Shown here one piece after another: positions 10,007-18,712 of a stretch of DNA of 64,000 nucleotides (the first letter of the stretch is position 1; each line of letters starts with the position of its first letter). The notes under the pieces were generated by a model. The model saw only the letters and a program-made list of their open reading frames with translations, did not search any database and was not told where the DNA came from. Source of the stretch: Pseudomonas cavernae (GTDB lineage Bacteria > Pseudomonadota > Gammaproteobacteria > Pseudomonadales > Pseudomonadaceae); the NCBI RefSeq assembly GCF_003595175.1, contig NZ_CP032419.1, positions 62,001 to 126,000 on the forward strand. The letters run 5' to 3'. The translations under genes and the position numbers were made by a program.

Positions 10007-10077
10007 GTAGGGTGGATGACGCTTTTTTCATCCACCGGCTTTGCGGTGGAAAACGCTGCGCGGTTTTCCACACTACG
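10007..10077. repeat. Two-hairpin repeat D between nrdJa and nrdJb
   Basis: Hairpin 1 pairs GGTGGATG with CATCCACC. Hairpin 2 pairs GTGGAAAACG with CGGTTTTCCAC. The same pair of hairpins recurs at 28568-28646 and 36485-36551. Here it sits within the nrdJab transcript. Confidence 0.8.
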
Positions 10078-10109
10078 GCCTACCTCCAGCCCGCTTCGAG
10101 GAGCGTCCG

Positions 10110-10796
10110 ATGAGCATCAAGATCAGCCAGAAGATCAAGCGCTTCGCGGTGGTCGACGCGGAGGCCGAGCGCGCCCGCCAGGCCGCCGCGGAAGCCGCCG
10201 CCGTGGTGCAGATGGACGAGACCCTGCAGCGCCCGGAGACCCTGGTCGGCGCCACCTATAAGATCAAGTCGCCGCTGTTCGAGCACGCCCTGTACGTGAC
10301 CATCAACGACATCGTCCTCAACCCCGGCACGCCCCACGAGCAGCGCCGGCCGTTCGAGATCTTCATCAATTCCAAGGGCATGGAGCACTTCCAGTGGATA
10401 GTCGCGCTGACGCGGATTATGTCGGCGGTGTTCCGCAAGGGCGGCGACTGCACTTTCCTGGTCGAGGAGCTGCAGGCGGTGTTCGACCCGCGCGGCGGCT
10501 ACCTCAAGCGCGGCGGTGGCTACATGCCGTCGATCGTCGCCGAGATCGGTGCGGTGCTGGAACGCCATCTGATCGCCATCGGCCTGATGGAAGGCCCGCA
10601 GCTCGGCGAGGAACAGCGCCTGTACCTGGCCGAGAAGCGCGCTGCCTACGAGGCGCGTCTGGGCGTGTCGAAGGCCGAACCGGGCGAAGGCTTCCCGCCC
10701 GGCGCGCAGCTCTGTGGCAAGTGCAGCACCCAGGCGGTGGTGCAGATGGAAGGCTGCGCCACCTGCCTGAATTGCGGCTATTCCAAGTGCGGGTGA
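10110..10796 (+). CDS. nrdJb: Adenosylcobalamin-dependent ribonucleotide reductase, C-terminal part (NrdJb)
   Basis: This 228-residue subunit completes the split class II reductase. Its C-terminus has clustered cysteines (CGKCSTQ, then CATCLNCGYSKCG), the mobile redox/zinc tail that re-reduces the active site after each turnover. The N-terminal part carries the DUF-type NrdJ C-terminal domain with NDIVLNPGTPHEQRRPFEIF. The ATG at 10110 has a GAGGAG ribosome site. It should be co-transcribed with nrdJa, with repeat D in the leader between them. Confidence 0.93.
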   Translation: MSIKISQKIKRFAVVDAEAERARQAAAEAAAVVQMDETLQRPETLVGATYKIKSPLFEHALYVTINDIVLNPGTPHEQRRPFEIFINSKGMEHFQWIVALTRIMSAVFRKGGDCTFLVEELQAVFDPRGGYLKRGGGYMPSIVAEIGAVLERHLIAIGLMEGPQLGEEQRLYLAEKRAAYEARLGVSKAEPGEGFPPGAQLCGKCSTQAVVQMEGCATCLNCGYSKCG

Positions 10797-10926
10797 GACG
10801 GCAACAGGCGAACGCCCGGGCCGGGATGGCCGGGCGGGGGGGCTATGACACGGAGCGGCGCCAGGGGGGGGCTAGCCGAATACCGGTGCTGCCGCCGTGC
10901 CGAGCTGAGCGAAGCAGAACGAAGCG

Positions 10927-11877
10927 CTACAACGCGAACGGCAACGGCACGCTGTTCCGCTGGCGCTGCGTCAGCTGCTGGCGGTATTCACCGGGGTCCT
11001 TGATCAGCACCGCCTGGCCGGCGAAGGCTTCGGCGGCGATCAGCCGCGACAGCCAGAAGCGCACGCAGGCGACCCGCAGCAGGGTCGGCCACAGCTCGGC
11101 CTCGGCCGGGGTGAACGGCCGCAGCGTGGCGTAGGCGCCGAGCAGCGCGCGCGCGCACGGCGCGTCGAGGCTGCCGTCGGCCTCCGAGCACCAGTCGTTC
11201 ACGGCGATCGCCAGGTCGTAGAGCATGGGACCGGCGCAGGCGTTGTAGAAGTCGATCACCCCGGACAGGTGGTTGCCGTCGAACAGCACGTTATCGCGGA
11301 ACAGGTCGGCATGCAGGTTGGCGCGCGGCAGGGCGAGGATCTGCGCGTGGCGGCTGGCGATTTCCGCCAGCGCCGCGCGCAGCAACGGCACCTCGGCGTC
11401 GGTCAGCTGCAGGGCCAGGCTCGGGCCTTCGGCGAGCATCCAGTCGAGGCCGCGATCGCTGCGGCGTTCGAGGATGCGCGAGCGGGTCGCCAGGTGCAGG
11501 CGCGCCAGCAGCGTGCCGACTTCGGCGCAGTGATGGGTGTTGGCATAGGTGACGTGCTTGCCGGGCAGCCGTGGTTGCAGCAGCGCCGGTTTCTCCGCCA
11601 GGCTGCGCAAGGCCTCGCCCGTGCTGGTGCGCAGGGCGTAGGGCACCGGCAGCTCGGCGGCGTGCAGTACGTCGAGCAGTTCGAGGAAGAACGGCAGGTC
11701 CTGGCGCGGGCCGCGCTCGACCAGGGTGAGCACGTATTCGCCCTGCTCCAGGCTGACGAAGAAGTTGCTGTTCTCGCTGCCGGCGGCGATGCCCTGGAAG
11801 TCCTTCAGCCGGCCGAGCCCGTAGGGGGCGAGAAAGGCCTCCAGTTCGTGGCGCTCGAGGGGGGTGAACACCGACAT
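10927..11877 (-). CDS. thrB: Homoserine kinase ThrB (APH-fold type)
   Basis: This enzyme phosphorylates homoserine using ATP in threonine biosynthesis. The 316-residue protein belongs to the aminoglycoside-phosphotransferase-like ThrB family of Pseudomonas, not the GHMP type. Visible motifs are GSENSNFFV (nucleotide loop), the catalytic loop NLHADLFRDNVLF near residue 187 and GVIDFYNA (metal-binding Asp). It is convergent with nrdJb. It lies just downstream of the DUF2782 gene, 13 bases away, probably in one transcript. Confidence 0.93.
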   Translation of the reverse strand: MSVFTPLERHELEAFLAPYGLGRLKDFQGIAAGSENSNFFVSLEQGEYVLTLVERGPRQDLPFFLELLDVLHAAELPVPYALRTSTGEALRSLAEKPALLQPRLPGKHVTYANTHHCAEVGTLLARLHLATRSRILERRSDRGLDWMLAEGPSLALQLTDAEVPLLRAALAEIASRHAQILALPRANLHADLFRDNVLFDGNHLSGVIDFYNACAGPMLYDLAIAVNDWCSEADGSLDAPCARALLGAYATLRPFTPAEAELWPTLLRVACVRFWLSRLIAAEAFAGQAVLIKDPGEYRQQLTQRQRNSVPLPFAL

Positions 11878-11890
11878 TCTCAGCCCTGCC

Positions 11891-12178
11891 TTACCATTTA
11901 AAGATCTCCCAGGCCGGGATCAGCATGTCCGGGTAGTCGGAGCGCACGAAGTTGCCATCGCTGCCGTCGGCACGCACCAGGAAGTAGGGCTTGCCGGTCT
12001 TCGGCGTGACCTTGATGGCATAGAGGAAGCCGTTGACCCGGTATTCCTGAATGGTCTTGTCACCTTCCTGGCGGATGGTCACGTCCGGCTCACCACTCGG
12101 CTGCTCATCGGCGGCGTGCGCCGCCAGCGGGCTGAGGACGAGCAGGCTGGCCAGCACCAGGCGGTTGAGTGTGCGCAT
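11891..12178 (-). CDS. DUF2782 periplasmic protein
   Basis: The 95-residue protein has a signal peptide ending AAHAAD and a conserved body containing RQEGDKTIQEYRVNG and FLYAIKVTPKTGKPYFLV. It ends with IPAWEIFKW, typical of DUF2782. Function is unknown. It is conserved next to thrB and polA in pseudomonads. It is divergent from polA across a 74-base gap. Confidence 0.85.
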   Translation of the reverse strand: MRTLNRLVLASLLVLSPLAAHAADEQPSGEPDVTIRQEGDKTIQEYRVNGFLYAIKVTPKTGKPYFLVRADGSDGNFVRSDYPDMLIPAWEIFKW

Positions 12179-12252
12179 GATAACCTTGTCCCTTTGTCGT
12201 CAATGTTCCAGCTAGTTTAGCCCTGGCCCCGTCGAAAAGGTTGATCCCGCTC

Positions 12253-15024
12253 ATGTCACACGCTCCCCTGGTCCTGGTCGATGGTTCTTCCTACCTGTAT
12301 CGCGCCTTCCACGCCCTGCCGCTGCTGACCACCTCCAAGGGGCTGCCCACCGGCGCGGTGAAGGGCGTGCTGAACATGCTCAAGAGCCTGCGCAAGCAGT
12401 ACCCGGACAGCCCCTTCGCGGTGGTCTTCGACGCCAAGGGCGGGACTTTCCGCGACGCCATGTTCGCCGAGTACAAGGCCAACCGGCCGTCGATGCCGGA
12501 CGAGCTGCGCGTGCAGATCGAACCCTTGCACGCCAGCGTGCGCGCCCTCGGCCTGCCGCTGTTGTGCGTCGACGGCGTCGAGGCCGACGATGTGATCGGC
12601 ACCCTGGCCCGGCGCTGCGCCGCCAGCGGCCGCGATGTGGTGATCTCCACCGGCGATAAGGACATGGCGCAGCTGGTCTGCCCGCACGTTACCCTGGTCA
12701 ACACCATGACCGGTAGCGTCTACGACGTGGATGGCGTGAAAGCGAAATTCGGTGTCGGTCCTGAGCTGATCATCGACTACCTGGCGCTGATGGGCGACAA
12801 GGTCGACAACATCCCCGGCGTCCCCGGGGTCGGCGAGAAGACCGCGCTGGGCCTGCTGGTCGGCGTCGGCGGCGGCCTCGACGTGCTCTACGCCGACCTC
12901 GACAAGGTCGCCGAGCTGCCGATCCGTGGCGCCAAGACGCTGGCGGCCAAGCTCGCCGAGCACCGTGAGATGGCCTATCTGTCCTACCAGTTGGCGACCA
13001 TCAAGCTGGATGTCGAACTCAACGTCGAGATCGACCAGCTGCATCCCGGCGCGCCGGACAACGCCGCGCTGCTCGAGCTGTACCGCGAGCTGGAGTTCAA
13101 GAGCTGGGTCGAGGAGGTGCAGCGCCAGGTCCTGGCCGCGCCCGCCCCGACTGGCGGGCTGTTCGACCAGGCAGCGGCGGCTGCCGAGCCGGCGCGCGAG
13201 TCGGGCGACTCTGCCAAGCACTATGAAACCATCCTCGACCCGGCGCGTTTCGACGCCTGGCTGGAGAAGCTGAAAAGCGCCGAGCTGATCGCCTTCGACA
13301 CCGAGACCACCGGCCTCGACGCCCAGCAGGCCGAACTGGTCGGCCTGTCCTTCGCCGTGCAGGCGCATGAGGCCGCCTATGTGCCGCTGGCCCACGCCTA
13401 CATGGGCGTGCCGCAGCAGCTCGACCGTGAAACCGTGCTGAATGCACTCAAACCGTTGCTGGAAGACCCGCACAAGGCCAAGCTCGGCCAGCACGCCAAG
13501 TACGACATCAACGTCCTCGCCCGTTACGGCATCGCCCTGCAGGGCGTGGCCTTCGACAGCATGCTCGAATCCTACGTGCTGGATTCCACCGCCACCCGCC
13601 ACAACATGGACAGCCTGGCGCTGAAATACCTCGACGAGACCACCATCGCCTTCGAGGATATCGCCGGCAAGGGCGCCAAGCAGCTGCGCTTCGACCAGAT
13701 CGCCCTCGAACAGGCCGGCCCCTACGCCGCCGAGGATGCCGACCTGACCCTGCGCCTGCACCAGACCTTGTGGGCCAAGTTGCAGGCCACGCCGAGCCTG
13801 GCCAAGGTGCTCAGCGAGATCGAGATGCCGCTGGTGCCGGTGCTGGCGCGCATCGAGCGCCAGGGCGCGCTGGTCGATGCCAAGCTGCTCGGCGAGCACA
13901 GCCGCGAGCTCGGCGACAAGCTGGTGGCGCTGGAACGCGAGGCCTTCGCCATCGCCGGCGAGGAGTTCAACCTCGGCTCGCCCAAGCAGCTCGGGGTGAT
14001 CCTCTACGACAAGCTCGGCCTGCCGGTGCTGAGCAAGACCGCCAAGGGCCAGCCGTCGACCGCCGAAAACGTGCTCGCCGAGCTGGCCGAGCAGGACTTC
14101 CCGCTGCCCAAGGTGCTGATGCAGTACCGCACCCTGAGCAAGCTGAAGAGCACCTACACCGACCGCCTGCCGGAGCAGATCAACCCGCGCACCGGGCGCA
14201 TCCACACCTCCTATCACCAGGCGGTGGCGGCCACCGGGCGCTTGTCGTCGACCGATCCGAACTTGCAGAACATCCCGATCAGAACGGTGGAAGGCCGGCG
14301 CATCCGCCAGGCCTTCATCGCCCCGCCGGGCTACCGGCTGCTGTCCGCCGACTACTCGCAGATCGAGCTGCGCATCATGGCTCACCTGGCCAAGGATGCG
14401 GGCTTGCTGGATGCCTTCCGCCACGATCGCGATGTGCACCGTGCCACCGCCGCCGAAGTGTTCGGCGTGGCTCTGGACCAGGTCAGCCACGATCAGCGGC
14501 GCAGCGCCAAGGCGATCAACTTCGGCCTGATCTACGGCATGAGCGCCTTCGGCCTGGCCAAGCAGATCGGCGTCGACCGCAAGCAGGCGCAGGCCTATAT
14601 CGACCGTTACTTCGCCCGTTACCCGGGCGTGCTCGCCTATATGGAACGCACCCGCGAGCAGGCGGCGCAGCAGGGCTTCGTCGAGACCCTGTTCGGTCGC
14701 CGCCTGTACCTGCCGGAGATCAACTCGAAGAATCAGGCCCTGCGCAAAGGTGCCGAACGCACGGCGATCAACGCGCCGATGCAGGGCACCGCGGCGGACA
14801 TCATCAAGCGCGCCATGGTGGCGGTGGACGCCTGGCTGGGCGAGTCCGGGCTGGATGCCAAGGTCATCCTCCAGGTCCACGACGAACTGGTGCTGGAGGT
14901 GCGCGAGGATCTGGTCGAGCAGGTGCGCGAGCAGATCCGCCCGCGCATGAGCGGTGCCGCCGAACTGGAGGTGCCGTTGCTGGTGGAGGTCGGCGTCGGC
15001 GCCAACTGGGATGAGGCGCACTGA
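12253..15024 (+). CDS. polA: DNA polymerase I
   Basis: This is the repair and Okazaki-fragment-processing polymerase, 923 residues. Residues 1-290 are the 5'-3' exonuclease with [11 protein letters not shown] and [18 protein letters not shown] (H3TH). Residues 320-510 are an intact proofreading domain ([25 protein letters not shown]). The polymerase carries motif [10 protein letters not shown], motif [15 protein letters not shown] and motif C QVHDELV. All catalytic acids are present. ATG 12253 is preferred over the TTG at 12241. The downstream gap encodes a candidate sRNA, as with spf in enterics and ersA in P. aeruginosa. Confidence 0.97.
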   Translation: MSHAPLVLVDGSSYLYRAFHALPLLTTSKGLPTGAVKGVLNMLKSLRKQYPDSPFAVVFDAKGGTFRDAMFAEYKANRPSMPDELRVQIEPLHASVRALGLPLLCVDGVEADDVIGTLARRCAASGRDVVISTGDKDMAQLVCPHVTLVNTMTGSVYDVDGVKAKFGVGPELIIDYLALMGDKVDNIPGVPGVGEKTALGLLVGVGGGLDVLYADLDKVAELPIRGAKTLAAKLAEHREMAYLSYQLATIKLDVELNVEIDQLHPGAPDNAALLELYRELEFKSWVEEVQRQVLAAPAPTGGLFDQAAAAAEPARESGDSAKHYETILDPARFDAWLEKLKSAELIAFDTETTGLDAQQAELVGLSFAVQAHEAAYVPLAHAYMGVPQQLDRETVLNALKPLLEDPHKAKLGQHAKYDINVLARYGIALQGVAFDSMLESYVLDSTATRHNMDSLALKYLDETTIAFEDIAGKGAKQLRFDQIALEQAGPYAAEDADLTLRLHQTLWAKLQATPSLAKVLSEIEMPLVPVLARIERQGALVDAKLLGEHSRELGDKLVALEREAFAIAGEEFNLGSPKQLGVILYDKLGLPVLSKTAKGQPSTAENVLAELAEQDFPLPKVLMQYRTLSKLKSTYTDRLPEQINPRTGRIHTSYHQAVAATGRLSSTDPNLQNIPIRTVEGRRIRQAFIAPPGYRLLSADYSQIELRIMAHLAKDAGLLDAFRHDRDVHRATAAEVFGVALDQVSHDQRRSAKAINFGLIYGMSAFGLAKQIGVDRKQAQAYIDRYFARYPGVLAYMERTREQAAQQGFVETLFGRRLYLPEINSKNQALRKGAERTAINAPMQGTAADIIKRAMVAVDAWLGESGLDAKVILQVHDELVLEVREDLVEQVREQIRPRMSGAAELEVPLLVEVGVGANWDEAH

Positions 15025-15068
15025 TGAATCAGTGCTTAGAGCCTATGGGAATAAACTTTTTTGTCATT

Positions 15069-15090
15069 ATTGCTAACGAGTTTTAGCAAT
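15069..15090. repeat. Short palindrome upstream of the sRNA promoter
   Basis: A perfect 8-base inverted repeat, ATTGCTAA/TTAGCAAT, with a 6-base spacer. It lies 45 bases after polA and 6 bases before the -35 element of the sRNA promoter. It could be a regulator site or a weak polA end signal. Confidence 0.45.
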
Positions 15091-15095
15091 GGCCT

Positions 15096-15123
15096 GAACT
15101 TTCGTGCGAAGGCGGTGGTCAGA
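15096..15123 (+). promoter_or_regulatory. AlgU (sigma-22) type promoter
   Basis: GAACTT at 15096-15101 and TCAGA at 15119-15123 are separated by 17 bases. This matches the GAACTT-N16/17-TCtgA pattern of AlgU/RpoE promoters. It predicts a start near 15130. Confidence 0.7.
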
Positions 15124-15129
15124 GTTTGC

Positions 15130-15262
15130 GAATGGCTGATGAAGCCCTTCGGTGCTCCTAATGTTGTGTTAAGTGTTGGCAGATCTCTGGACCCCGCCCT
15201 AGCGGTTCAGATCTTAAACCCCGAGCCTCCCCCTCCCCATACGAAGCTCGGGGTTTTTTTTG
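15130..15262 (+). ncRNA. ersA: ErsA-like small RNA (Spot 42 position)
   Basis: A roughly 130-base transcript is predicted between the AlgU-type promoter and a strong intrinsic terminator. P. aeruginosa ErsA is an envelope-stress sRNA of about this length, encoded between polA and engB and transcribed by AlgU; the Spot 42 gene occupies the same place in E. coli. Position, size and promoter type agree. The region holds no credible protein gene. It has a C/U-rich linker (ccucccccucccc) within the terminator loop, a plausible pairing or RNA-binding site. Identity is inferred from context, not alignment. Confidence 0.75.
15217..15261 (+). terminator. Intrinsic terminator of the sRNA
   Basis: The stem AACCCCGAGC/GCTCGGGGTT has a C-rich loop and is followed by seven further Ts on the plus strand. 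Confidence 0.85.
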
Positions 15263-15270
15263 CCTGCGAT

Positions 15271-15915
15271 TCAGCCCTCGGCCTCTGCCGCCGGCGTGTC
15301 CTCCAGCTGCAGCCAGCGCGCCAACACCGTCTGCGCCTCGTCGATGCCCAGGCGCTTGGGCGCCGAGAACAGCTGCAGGCTCGCCGCCTCGCCCCAGCCC
15401 CTGTGCAGATCCTGGCGCACCTTGAGCAGCGCGTTCTTGGCCGCACCGAAGGCCAGCTTGTCGGCCTTGGTCAGCAGGATGTGCATGGGCATGCCGCTGG
15501 CCACCGACCAGTCGAGCATCATGCAGTCGAATTCGGTCAGCGGATGGCGGATATCCATCAGCAGGATCAGCCCGGCCAGGCTCTCGCGGCTGCCCAGATA
15601 GGCCTCCAGATGGCGCTGCCAGTGCTGCTTCAGCGGGATCGGCACCTTGGCGTAGCCGTAACCCGGCAGGTCGACCAGGCGGCGCTCGTCGTCGAGGCGG
15701 AAGAAGTTCAGCAACTGGGTGCGCCCCGGGGTTTTCGAGGTGCGCGCCAGGTTGGCGTGGGTCAGGGTATTCAGGGCGCTGGACTTGCCGGCGTTGGAGC
15801 GGCCGGCGAAGGCCACTTCCAGGCCGCTGTCGTCCGGGCACTGATCGACCTTGGCGGCACTGATCAGGAAGGAGGCTTGTTGGCACAGGCCAAGAATCGG
15901 ATTTTTCACAGACAT
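15271..15915 (-). CDS. engB: Ribosome biogenesis GTPase EngB (YihA/YsxC)
   Basis: This essential GTPase is needed for large ribosomal subunit assembly. The 214-residue protein starts [11 protein letters not shown]. Motifs are G1 [10 protein letters not shown]3 [11 protein letters not shown]4 TKADKL and G5 FSAPK. The start at 15915 matches family length; the reading frame stays open upstream but without family similarity. It is convergent with polA and the sRNA. Confidence 0.95.
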   Translation of the reverse strand: MSVKNPILGLCQQASFLISAAKVDQCPDDSGLEVAFAGRSNAGKSSALNTLTHANLARTSKTPGRTQLLNFFRLDDERRLVDLPGYGYAKVPIPLKQHWQRHLEAYLGSRESLAGLILLMDIRHPLTEFDCMMLDWSVASGMPMHILLTKADKLAFGAAKNALLKVRQDLHRGWGEAASLQLFSAPKRLGIDEAQTVLARWLQLEDTPAAEAEG

Positions 15916-15983
15916 GGGGGTTTCCACAGGTGCGACGCGGTGTCGCAGGGGGCGGTTTCGTTTCCGTTTGAGCGACCCCAGTA

Positions 15984-15989
15984 TATAAT
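15984..15989 (+). promoter_or_regulatory. Probable -10 element for the cytochrome genes
   Basis: A consensus TATAAT sits 114 bases upstream of the c5-type cytochrome gene. The -35 region (tttccg, 17 bases upstream) is weak, so an activator may be needed. Confidence 0.4.
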
Positions 15990-16102
15990 GCCGCAGATTT
16001 TGTGTGCGCTTTGTCCCGCCAGGGCTGGCGTTCATGGGAACGATTTAAGCGAGTCTGCGCATCAAGAACGCAGGACGTTGCGTCCCTGATGAGGTCAATC
16101 TG

Positions 16103-16393
16103 ATGAAATTGTCGCTGCTCGCAGCCACTAGCATACTGTTGGCCTGCAGTGCCCAGGCTGCCCAGGACCCGGAAGCGGTGTTCAGCCGTGCCTGTGGCGC
16201 CTGTCATGCTGGGCAGCTGCCGATGGCGCCGAAACAAGGCGACACGGCGGCCTGGAAGCCGCGCCTGGACCAGGGCATGGACACCCTGGTGCAGCGCGTC
16301 ACCACTGGTTTCAATGCCATGCCGCCTGGCGGTTTGTGCACCGACTGTAGCGCCGCGGACTATCAGGCCGTCATCGAGTGGATGGCCCGTTAA
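16103..16393 (+). CDS. Cytochrome c5-like periplasmic protein
   Basis: The 96-residue precursor has a signal peptide ending AQAA and one heme-binding CxxCH (CGACH) near residue 33. A downstream methionine in NAMPPGGLC is the likely axial ligand. Two extra cysteines (CTDC) near residue 79 are characteristic of c5 cytochromes. It is a small electron carrier preceding cytochrome c4, 45 bases away, and both probably feed respiratory oxidases. Confidence 0.88.
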   Translation: MKLSLLAATSILLACSAQAAQDPEAVFSRACGACHAGQLPMAPKQGDTAAWKPRLDQGMDTLVQRVTTGFNAMPPGGLCTDCSAADYQAVIEWMAR

Positions 16394-16438
16394 ACCCGCA
16401 CTGGATTTCTCTCCCCTTAGCCGTAATTGGATTAGCTG

Positions 16439-17044
16439 ATGAACAAAGTACTCGTGAGTCTGCTGTTGACCCTGGGCATCACCGGTATGGCTCACGCCGC
16501 AGGCGACGCCGCAGCCGGTCAGGGCAAAGCTGCTATGTGTGGCGCCTGCCACGGTGCCGACGGCAACAGCCCGGCGCCGAACTTCCCGAAACTGGCCGGC
16601 CAGGGCGAGCGTTACCTGCTCAAACAGATGCACGACATCAAGGCCGGCAACCGCCAGGTTCTGGAAATGACCGGTCTGCTGACCAATGTCAGCGACCAGG
16701 ACCTGGCCGATATCGCCGCCTATTTCGCCAGCCAGAAGATGAGCGTCGGCGCCGCCGACCCGAAGCTGGTGGCCCGTGGCGAAGAGCTGTTCCGCGGTGG
16801 CAAGATGACCGAAGGCATGCCGGCCTGCACCGGTTGCCACTCGCCGAATGGCGCGGGTAATGCCGCTGCCGGCTTCCCGCAGATCGGCGGCCAGCACGCC
16901 CAGTATGTGGCCAAGCAGCTGACCGACTTCCGCGAAGGCAACCGCACCAACGATGGCGACACCCTGGTCATGCGTTCCATCGCGGCCAAGCTGAGCAACA
17001 AGGATATCGCGGCGGTTTCCAGCTATATCCAGGGCCTGCACTAA
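16439..17044 (+). CDS. cc4: Diheme cytochrome c4
   Basis: The 201-residue periplasmic electron carrier has a signal peptide (ending AHAAGD) and two homologous halves. Each half has a CxxCH heme site (CGACHG near residue 36 and CTGCHS near residue 130) and a later methionine (QKMSV; TLVMRS). Cytochrome c4 passes electrons from the bc1 complex to cbb3/aa3 oxidases. It is followed by an intrinsic terminator. Confidence 0.95.
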   Translation: MNKVLVSLLLTLGITGMAHAAGDAAAGQGKAAMCGACHGADGNSPAPNFPKLAGQGERYLLKQMHDIKAGNRQVLEMTGLLTNVSDQDLADIAAYFASQKMSVGAADPKLVARGEELFRGGKMTEGMPACTGCHSPNGAGNAAAGFPQIGGQHAQYVAKQLTDFREGNRTNDGDTLVMRSIAAKLSNKDIAAVSSYIQGLH

Positions 17045-17062
17045 GGCTCGAACGGGTTTACG

Positions 17063-17090
17063 AAAAAGGGTGGCCAAGGCCACCCTTTTT
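17063..17090 (+). terminator. Intrinsic terminator after cytochrome c4
   Basis: AAAAAGGGTGGCC/GGCCACCCTTTTT is a near-perfect palindrome with a two-base loop, so it can work in both directions. Confidence 0.9.
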
Positions 17091-17188
17091 CATTGGGGGC
17101 GCCGTTACAATAGCCGGAACCCGCCCCGCGCAGTGCCGGTCGAAACAAGGTCCGCCGCCAGCGGTAGCCATCTGCCAAGGAGTAAAGC

Positions 17189-17821
17189 ATGCGTAACCTG
17201 ATTCTTTCCGCCGCTCTCGTCACGGCGAGCCTGTTCGGTCTGCCTGCCCAGGCCGCCGAGCCGATCGAGGCCGGCAAGCAATACGTCGAGCTGAGCAGCC
17301 CGGTGCCGGTGTCCAAGCCCGGCCAGATCGAGGTGGTGGAGCTGTTCTGGTATGGCTGCCCGCACTGCTACCAGTTCGAGCCGACCCTCAACCCCTGGGT
17401 CGAGAAGCTGCCGGCCGACGTCAACTTCGTACGCATCCCGGCGCTGTTCGGCGGGGTGTGGAACGTCCACGGCCAGCTGTTCATTACCCTCGAGGCGATG
17501 AAGGTCGAGCAACGGGTGCACGCGGCGATTTTCGAAGCCATCCACAAGGACGGCAAGAAACTGGCGACCCCGGAAGAAATGGCCGAGTTCCTCGCCGCCC
17601 AGGGCATCGACAAGGATGCCTTCCTCAAGGCCTACAACTCCTTCGGCGTGAAGAGCCAGATGGAAAAAGCCAAGAAGCTGGCCATGGCCTATCAGATCAC
17701 TGGCGTGCCGGTGCTGGTGGTGAATGGCAAGTACCGCTTCGACATCGGCTCCGCCGGCGGCCCGGAACAGGCCCTGGACGTCGCCGACCAGCTGATCGCC
17801 AAAGAGCGCGCGGCCCAGTAA
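17189..17821 (+). CDS. dsbA: Thiol:disulfide interchange protein DsbA
   Basis: This periplasmic oxidase introduces disulfides into exported proteins. The 210-residue precursor has a signal peptide ending AQAAE. The thioredoxin-fold active site is CPHC in ELFWYGCPHCYQFEP near residue 56. The cis-proline lies in TGVPVLVVNGKYRF near residue 172. The ribosome site AAGGAG precedes ATG 17189. The next gene follows after 6 bases, suggesting co-transcription. Confidence 0.96.
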   Translation: MRNLILSAALVTASLFGLPAQAAEPIEAGKQYVELSSPVPVSKPGQIEVVELFWYGCPHCYQFEPTLNPWVEKLPADVNFVRIPALFGGVWNVHGQLFITLEAMKVEQRVHAAIFEAIHKDGKKLATPEEMAEFLAAQGIDKDAFLKAYNSFGVKSQMEKAKKLAMAYQITGVPVLVVNGKYRFDIGSAGGPEQALDVADQLIAKERAAQ

Positions 17822-17827
17822 GGAGCC

Positions 17828-18691
17828 ATGACCATGCTGCGTCGCTGGGGCAATGAGCGCACGGTTGGCCTGCGGCGTCCGCAGCTCAACCGCCGCTGCC
17901 CGGAGCGCGACGGCTTGCCCGCCGACGGGCGTCTGCGGCTGCTCAGCTTCAATATTCAGGTCGGTAACAGCACCGAGCGCTTTCACCACTACCTGACCCG
18001 CGGCTGGCAGCACCTGCTGCCGCACCAAGGTCGCGCTGGCAATCTGCAGCGCATCGGCGCCCTGCTCGGCGACTACGATCTGGTCGCCCTGCAGGAGGTC
18101 GACGGCGGCAGCCTGCGCTCCGGCTACGTCAATCAGGTCGAGCACCTGGCCCAGCTCGGCGCCTTTCCCTACTGGTACCAGCAGCTCAATCGCAACCTCG
18201 GCCATCTGGCCCAGCACAGCAACGGCGTGCTCAGCCGCCTGCAGCCGTCTTTGCTGGAAGACCACCCGCTGCCCGGCCCGCCCGGGCGCGGGGCGATCCT
18301 GCTGCGCTTCGGCGAGGGCGCCGAGGCGCTGGCGGTGGTGATGATGCACCTGTCGCTCGGCCCGCGTACCCGCACCCGCCAGCTCGCCTATATCCGCGAG
18401 CTGATCGGCGGCTATCGTCATCAGGTGCTGATGGGCGACATGAACACCCATGCCAGCGACCTGCTGGAGAACTCGCCGCTGCGCGATCTCGGCCTGCTGG
18501 CGCCGCAAGTCGAGGCGACCTTCCCCAGTTGGCGACCGCAGCGCTGCCTCGACCACATCCTCCTCAGCCCCAGCCTGACCCTGGAGCGCGTGCAGGTGCT
18601 GACGCAGACGATCTCCGATCACCTGCCGGTGGCGGTGGAAATCCGCCTGCCGGAGTCTCTTGCCGGCGATACGCTGCCCATGCTGTTGTGA
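17828..18691 (+). CDS. Endonuclease/exonuclease/phosphatase family protein
   Basis: The 287-residue metal-dependent phosphoesterase fold shows all family motifs: SFNIQVG (Asn), DLVALQEVD (metal Glu), GDMNTHASD (Asp/Asn), RCLDHILLS and the final SDHLPV (catalytic His). No signal peptide is evident. The substrate, nucleic acid or phospholipid, cannot be told from sequence. Its order after dsbA and before a diguanylate cyclase is as in P. aeruginosa. Confidence 0.88.
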   Translation: MTMLRRWGNERTVGLRRPQLNRRCPERDGLPADGRLRLLSFNIQVGNSTERFHHYLTRGWQHLLPHQGRAGNLQRIGALLGDYDLVALQEVDGGSLRSGYVNQVEHLAQLGAFPYWYQQLNRNLGHLAQHSNGVLSRLQPSLLEDHPLPGPPGRGAILLRFGEGAEALAVVMMHLSLGPRTRTRQLAYIRELIGGYRHQVLMGDMNTHASDLLENSPLRDLGLLAPQVEATFPSWRPQRCLDHILLSPSLTLERVQVLTQTISDHLPVAVEIRLPESLAGDTLPMLL

Positions 18692-18712
18692 GGCGCCCGC
18701 TAGCAGATCCCT

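Noticed and set aside
7800..10073. A 757-codon open frame opposite nrdJa
   Set aside because: Antisense shadow of nrdJa with low-complexity Ala/Gly/Val/Arg sequence and no family features.
12256..15021. A 921-codon open frame opposite polA
   Set aside because: Shadow of the real polA gene: high-GC codon bias leaves the antisense frame open. Composition is Gln/His/Arg/Leu-rich without motifs, and polA has every catalytic motif.
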